Below, one piece after another: positions 22,065 through 25,018 of a stretch of DNA of 25,018 nt. This DNA comes from Chloroflexota bacterium (GTDB lineage: Bacteria; Chloroflexota; Anaerolineae; Anaerolineales; Anaerolineaceae), in the NCBI GenBank assembly GCA_023406965.1, contig JAEXTI010000299.1, positions 1 through 25,018 of the forward strand. The letters run 5' to 3'. Under the pieces are notes generated by a model. The model was given only the letters and a program-made list of their open reading frames with translations, was not told the origin of the DNA and did not search any database. Within the stretch, counting starts at the first letter, position 1, and each line of letters starts with the position of its first letter. Position numbers and translations under genes: made by a program.

Positions 22065-24842
22065 ATGAAGCGCTTAATCGTCTGCATCATACTCATCGCA
22101 CTATTACATGTTGCTGCCGCGCCTACATATGCCAGGCCGTTATCCCAAACCACTGGCACAACCACTCTGGTTTCCGTCAGTACCGGCGGCGGACCGGCAA
22201 CGGGTATCTCCAATTATCCAGATATTTCGGCGGATGGACGCTACGTCGCCTTTACCTCGAGCTCGCCCGTTTTGGTCGCCGGAGATACGAACGGCCAGGG
22301 CGATTGCTTTGTTAGAGATATGCAAACCGGCCAGACCTCGCGCGTATCTGTCTCATCTGCAGGCGCACAAGGGAACGGCAGCAGCGGTTCCGCCGTCATC
22401 TCTGCAGATGGGCGTTTCGTCGCCTTTAGCAGTTCCGCAACCAACCTGGTCACCGGAGACACCAACACGCAGTTAGATATCTTCGTTCATGACCGCGACA
22501 CAGGCCAGATCACACGCGTGTCGGTCTCTTCAGCAGGAGCGCAGTCCAACGGCGCATCCAACCGCCCGGCCATCTCCACCGATGGTCGCTACATTACCTA
22601 CTACTCCACAGCAACCAACCTGGTGGGTGATGACACCAACGGCGTGGTCGATGTATTCGTCTATGATCAGCAGACTGGCCAAACTAAGCGCATCTCTGTC
22701 TCTTCTTCAGGCGCGCAAGGTAACGCTGGGTCCACGAGTGCCGACATCTCTGGCGATGGACGCTACGTGGTGTTCGCTTCCCGCGCCACCAACCTCGCGC
22801 CCGAGGGCACCAACGGGTACTGGGCCTTTTACCTGCACGATCAACAGACCGCGCAGACAACCTATATCGCGCAGTCCAACACCCCTTCGAGTGACGCAGT
22901 TGCGCGGTTCGCTAGTTTTTCCAGGGATGGAAATTATATTGCTTTTGAGGCCAACACGTTTTTCTCTAATGAAGATACCAATTTTTCGGATGATATATAT
23001 CGCTACAACCGCTTGACTGGGGAAATTGCGCTGGTATCGATCGCATCCAACGGCGAAACCTCGTTTTTGGGTATTTCCTTGATGCCGTCCATTTCGGCGG
23101 ATGGGCGCTATATCGCCTTTTATTCAGACTCTTCAGACCTGATCTCTGGAGACACGAATGGTACGGCAGATATTTTCCTGCGTGATATGCAAACTGGCAC
23201 CACCACCCGTGTCTCAGTCACTTCGGCAGGCGTCGAAGCCAATGGAGCATCAGAATATCCCGCCATTTCCGCAGATGGACACTATGTGGCTTTTTCTTCA
23301 CTGGCTGCCAACCTGGCCCCTACCGATCCAGATAGCTGGCGACAGATCTATTTACATGAGATTGTACAAGCCCCGCCGCCGGGTGGCTTTAGCATATCAG
23401 GCACAGTGAATGTTTTGGGCGGCAAGCCTTTACCCGGCGCTCGTATTAGTGACGGGCAGGGGCATACCGTGATTTCTGGTATGGACGGCAGCTTCATCAT
23501 CACCGGCCTGGAGAATGGCAACTACCTCGTCACGGTAGAAAAGCGCGGCTACACCTTTCCCTCGTCCTCACTCCCAGTGACCGTCTCGGGCAGCGATGTG
23601 TCTGGGGCAGCCTTCACCGCCGATTTGCCTCAATGGACATTGATCTATGTTCTCAACGGCGACAACGATCTAGACGCCGATTACCAGAAGACCTTCAACC
23701 ATATTGAGGCAGGAACCGGAAATCCAGGCGTCAACGTGGTGGTTCTGTGGGATCGCTTGGGCACGGGCGACAGCGCTTATTATTGGATGAAACCAGATGC
23801 CAATCTGGCGACTATGGCCACCTACACTGTCGGTGAAGACATATGGCCGCAAAACGAACTGAATATGGGAGACCCAACAGTCCTTAGCAGTTTCACCGCT
23901 TGGGCCATGGACAGCTTCCCGGCCAGCCAGTACACCCTGGTGCTGGACGATCATGGCGACGGGTTGGGCGGCGCATTATTAGATGAGACCAGTTCTGGCG
24001 ACCTGTTAACTCTCAAAGAGATACAAACTGCCATACTTCAGCCCATATCCACGCGCCAAAAGCTGAACGTGCTGGTAACCAATACCTGCCTGATGGGTAT
24101 GGTGGAAGATGGCTACCAGTTCCGTGATTTGGCGGACTATTATGTCGCCAGTGAAGATCGCCAGAAAACTTTCACAACGGGTTACACAAACACACTCAAT
24201 GTCATTACGCAGAGTGACGTGCCTCTAGCCGTTGCCCAAGCTTTTGCTAACGGCTATGCCAATGAAATCATCACGCTCGGCCAATCATATACCATGTCCG
24301 TGGCAGACCTGAGCAAAGTGGGGGCGCTCAAGACGGCCATCGAATCCCTGGCAGGTGAGCTAGATGCCGAAGTCGCCAATTATTCTATTCAACTTTGGGC
24401 GATCCGCAATTTTTCGGTGAAGAGTTTCAAAGGCGATTATATCGATCTATATGACTTTGCCAGGCTGGTAAAGGCAAGCTTCATCGACCCAGAAATCCAG
24501 TCTGCTGCAGATGGGGTGATGGCTGCGGTTCAGGACAACTACATCGTTCACAATAGCTCCAGTTTTGACACTGCCCACGGCGTATCAATTTTCTTCCCCG
24601 GCATGAAAAGCAGCTACTATGATGATCGCTACGATTTTTCTGTTGGTACAGATTGGGCCGTCACCGAAGGCCCAGATATTCAGGCGTCCATCCGTGCCGC
24701 AGCAATCCCACAGGTATGGGGCAACATGCTAGCAGTTGTGCTTTTCCAAGTCGACCCCAACGGAGCCGACAACCCCACCCCACCCTTACCACTCAGTAAA
24801 CTAGAGGAGTATCAGGTATTTCTGCCGTTGCTCAAGCGCTAG
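22065..24842 (+). CDS. Secreted clostripain-family (C11) protease with beta-propeller, 925 aa
   Basis: A signal peptide (MKRLIVCIILIALLHVAAAP, cut near YA/RP) is followed by about seven PD40/TolB-like propeller blades at about residues 35-435. These repeat ISADGRYVAF with ATNL and DTN turns. A carboxypeptidase-regulatory-like domain follows (about 442-520), then a peptidase C11 domain from about 523. The catalytic pair is visible: His630 in LDDHGDG and Cys675 in NTCLMGM. The C-terminus YQVFLPLLKR resembles the short Chloroflexota C-terminal signal. AGAGGA precedes ATG at 22065; an in-frame ATG at 22002 has a better Shine-Dalgarno site but overlaps a TATAAT and would bury the signal peptide. 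It is not part of the pilus operon. Confidence 0.85.
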   Translation: MKRLIVCIILIALLHVAAAPTYARPLSQTTGTTTLVSVSTGGGPATGISNYPDISADGRYVAFTSSSPVLVAGDTNGQGDCFVRDMQTGQTSRVSVSSAGAQGNGSSGSAVISADGRFVAFSSSATNLVTGDTNTQLDIFVHDRDTGQITRVSVSSAGAQSNGASNRPAISTDGRYITYYSTATNLVGDDTNGVVDVFVYDQQTGQTKRISVSSSGAQGNAGSTSADISGDGRYVVFASRATNLAPEGTNGYWAFYLHDQQTAQTTYIAQSNTPSSDAVARFASFSRDGNYIAFEANTFFSNEDTNFSDDIYRYNRLTGEIALVSIASNGETSFLGISLMPSISADGRYIAFYSDSSDLISGDTNGTADIFLRDMQTGTTTRVSVTSAGVEANGASEYPAISADGHYVAFSSLAANLAPTDPDSWRQIYLHEIVQAPPPGGFSISGTVNVLGGKPLPGARISDGQGHTVISGMDGSFIITGLENGNYLVTVEKRGYTFPSSSLPVTVSGSDVSGAAFTADLPQWTLIYVLNGDNDLDADYQKTFNHIEAGTGNPGVNVVVLWDRLGTGDSAYYWMKPDANLATMATYTVGEDIWPQNELNMGDPTVLSSFTAWAMDSFPASQYTLVLDDHGDGLGGALLDETSSGDLLTLKEIQTAILQPISTRQKLNVLVTNTCLMGMVEDGYQFRDLADYYVASEDRQKTFTTGYTNTLNVITQSDVPLAVAQAFANGYANEIITLGQSYTMSVADLSKVGALKTAIESLAGELDAEVANYSIQLWAIRNFSVKSFKGDYIDLYDFARLVKASFIDPEIQSAADGVMAAVQDNYIVHNSSSFDTAHGVSIFFPGMKSSYYDDRYDFSVGTDWAVTEGPDIQASIRAAAIPQVWGNMLAVVLFQVDPNGADNPTPPLPLSKLEEYQVFLPLLKR

Positions 24843-25018
24843 AGCTTTCAAGCAGCAATACATCTACCTGTCATTGTCGGCGTGGCTGCGTAGAAGGCCA
24901 TCCTAGGCAACCGCTAAGCAGGTTGGTCAGCAGGATAAAATCACATTACAGGAAGGAACTTAGCGGTCTTCTCGCTAAATAAGGGAGATTCGTTTTGTGG
25001 GAGTTTGTACGGCTACGC
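24843..25018. other. Intergenic end of window, possible start of a further gene
   Basis: No terminator or RNA is recognisable. A GGGAG at 24983-24987 precedes TTG at 24995 and GTG at 24997; the TTG frame reads MWEFVRLR to the window end. That is far too short to call a gene. Confidence 0.2.

Overview
The window most resembles a chromosomal segment of a Chloroflexota (Anaerolineae-like) bacterium. Three things suggest this. It has a Tad/Flp pilus operon with no outer-membrane secretin or Tad lipoprotein, as expected for a single-membrane cell. Its extracellular proteins carry Thr-Pro linkers. A secreted protease ends in FLPLLKR, like the C-terminal signal I recall from Chloroflexota exported proteins. 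The lineage is an inference from gene content, not a database result.

Left edge (1-900): a graveyard of gene fragments, namely an RHS-repeat tail, a frameshifted comM (Mg-chelatase-like) piece, and the C-terminus of a tyrosine recombinase that runs straight into the comM piece and carries a 20-bp palindromic insertion. Main block (927-19552, all minus strand): one long co-directional cluster. In transcription order, unit 1 starts at a promoter near 19700 and encodes an exported protein, a 38-aa membrane peptide, an 870-aa surface-anchored multi-Ig protein and a membrane-anchored hypothetical. Unit 2 starts at a promoter near 15540. It encodes a VirB8-like single-pass protein, a 441-aa exported protein, a polytopic membrane protein, a 67-aa membrane protein and a 1145-aa VirB4/HerA-type ATPase. 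It continues with CpaB/RcpC, TadZ, TadA, TadB, TadC, an isoprenylcysteine-type methyltransferase, a small hypothetical, prepilin peptidase TadV, the Flp pilin, TadE, a TadG-like protein and a 73-aa hypothetical. Many neighbours overlap or nearly touch.

The two units share unusual regulatory DNA. Both promoters have TTGACA, a 17-bp spacer containing the same palindrome TGCTATTTTAGCA, and a -10 box. Both then transcribe a leader of roughly 130-150 nt that contains GGTCGC and ends in a hairpin plus U-tract just before the first ribosome binding site. The GGTCGC can pair with the GCGACC of the terminator's 5' arm, which is the layout of an attenuator with an antiterminator.

Right part (19.7-25.0 kb): a decayed ORF, an ISNCY-like insertion sequence whose transposase has an in-frame amber stop, and a plus-strand gene for a secreted clostripain-family (C11) protease with an N-terminal beta-propeller.

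Working model: a hybrid surface machine in which Tad pilus parts (pilin, peptidase, assembly ATPase, platform) are co-expressed with type IV secretion-like parts (VirB4-like ATPase, VirB6-like and VirB8-like membrane proteins) and a large Ig-domain surface protein. No relaxase or VirD4 coupling protein is visible, so DNA transfer is not indicated. The adhesion or secretion role is inferred.
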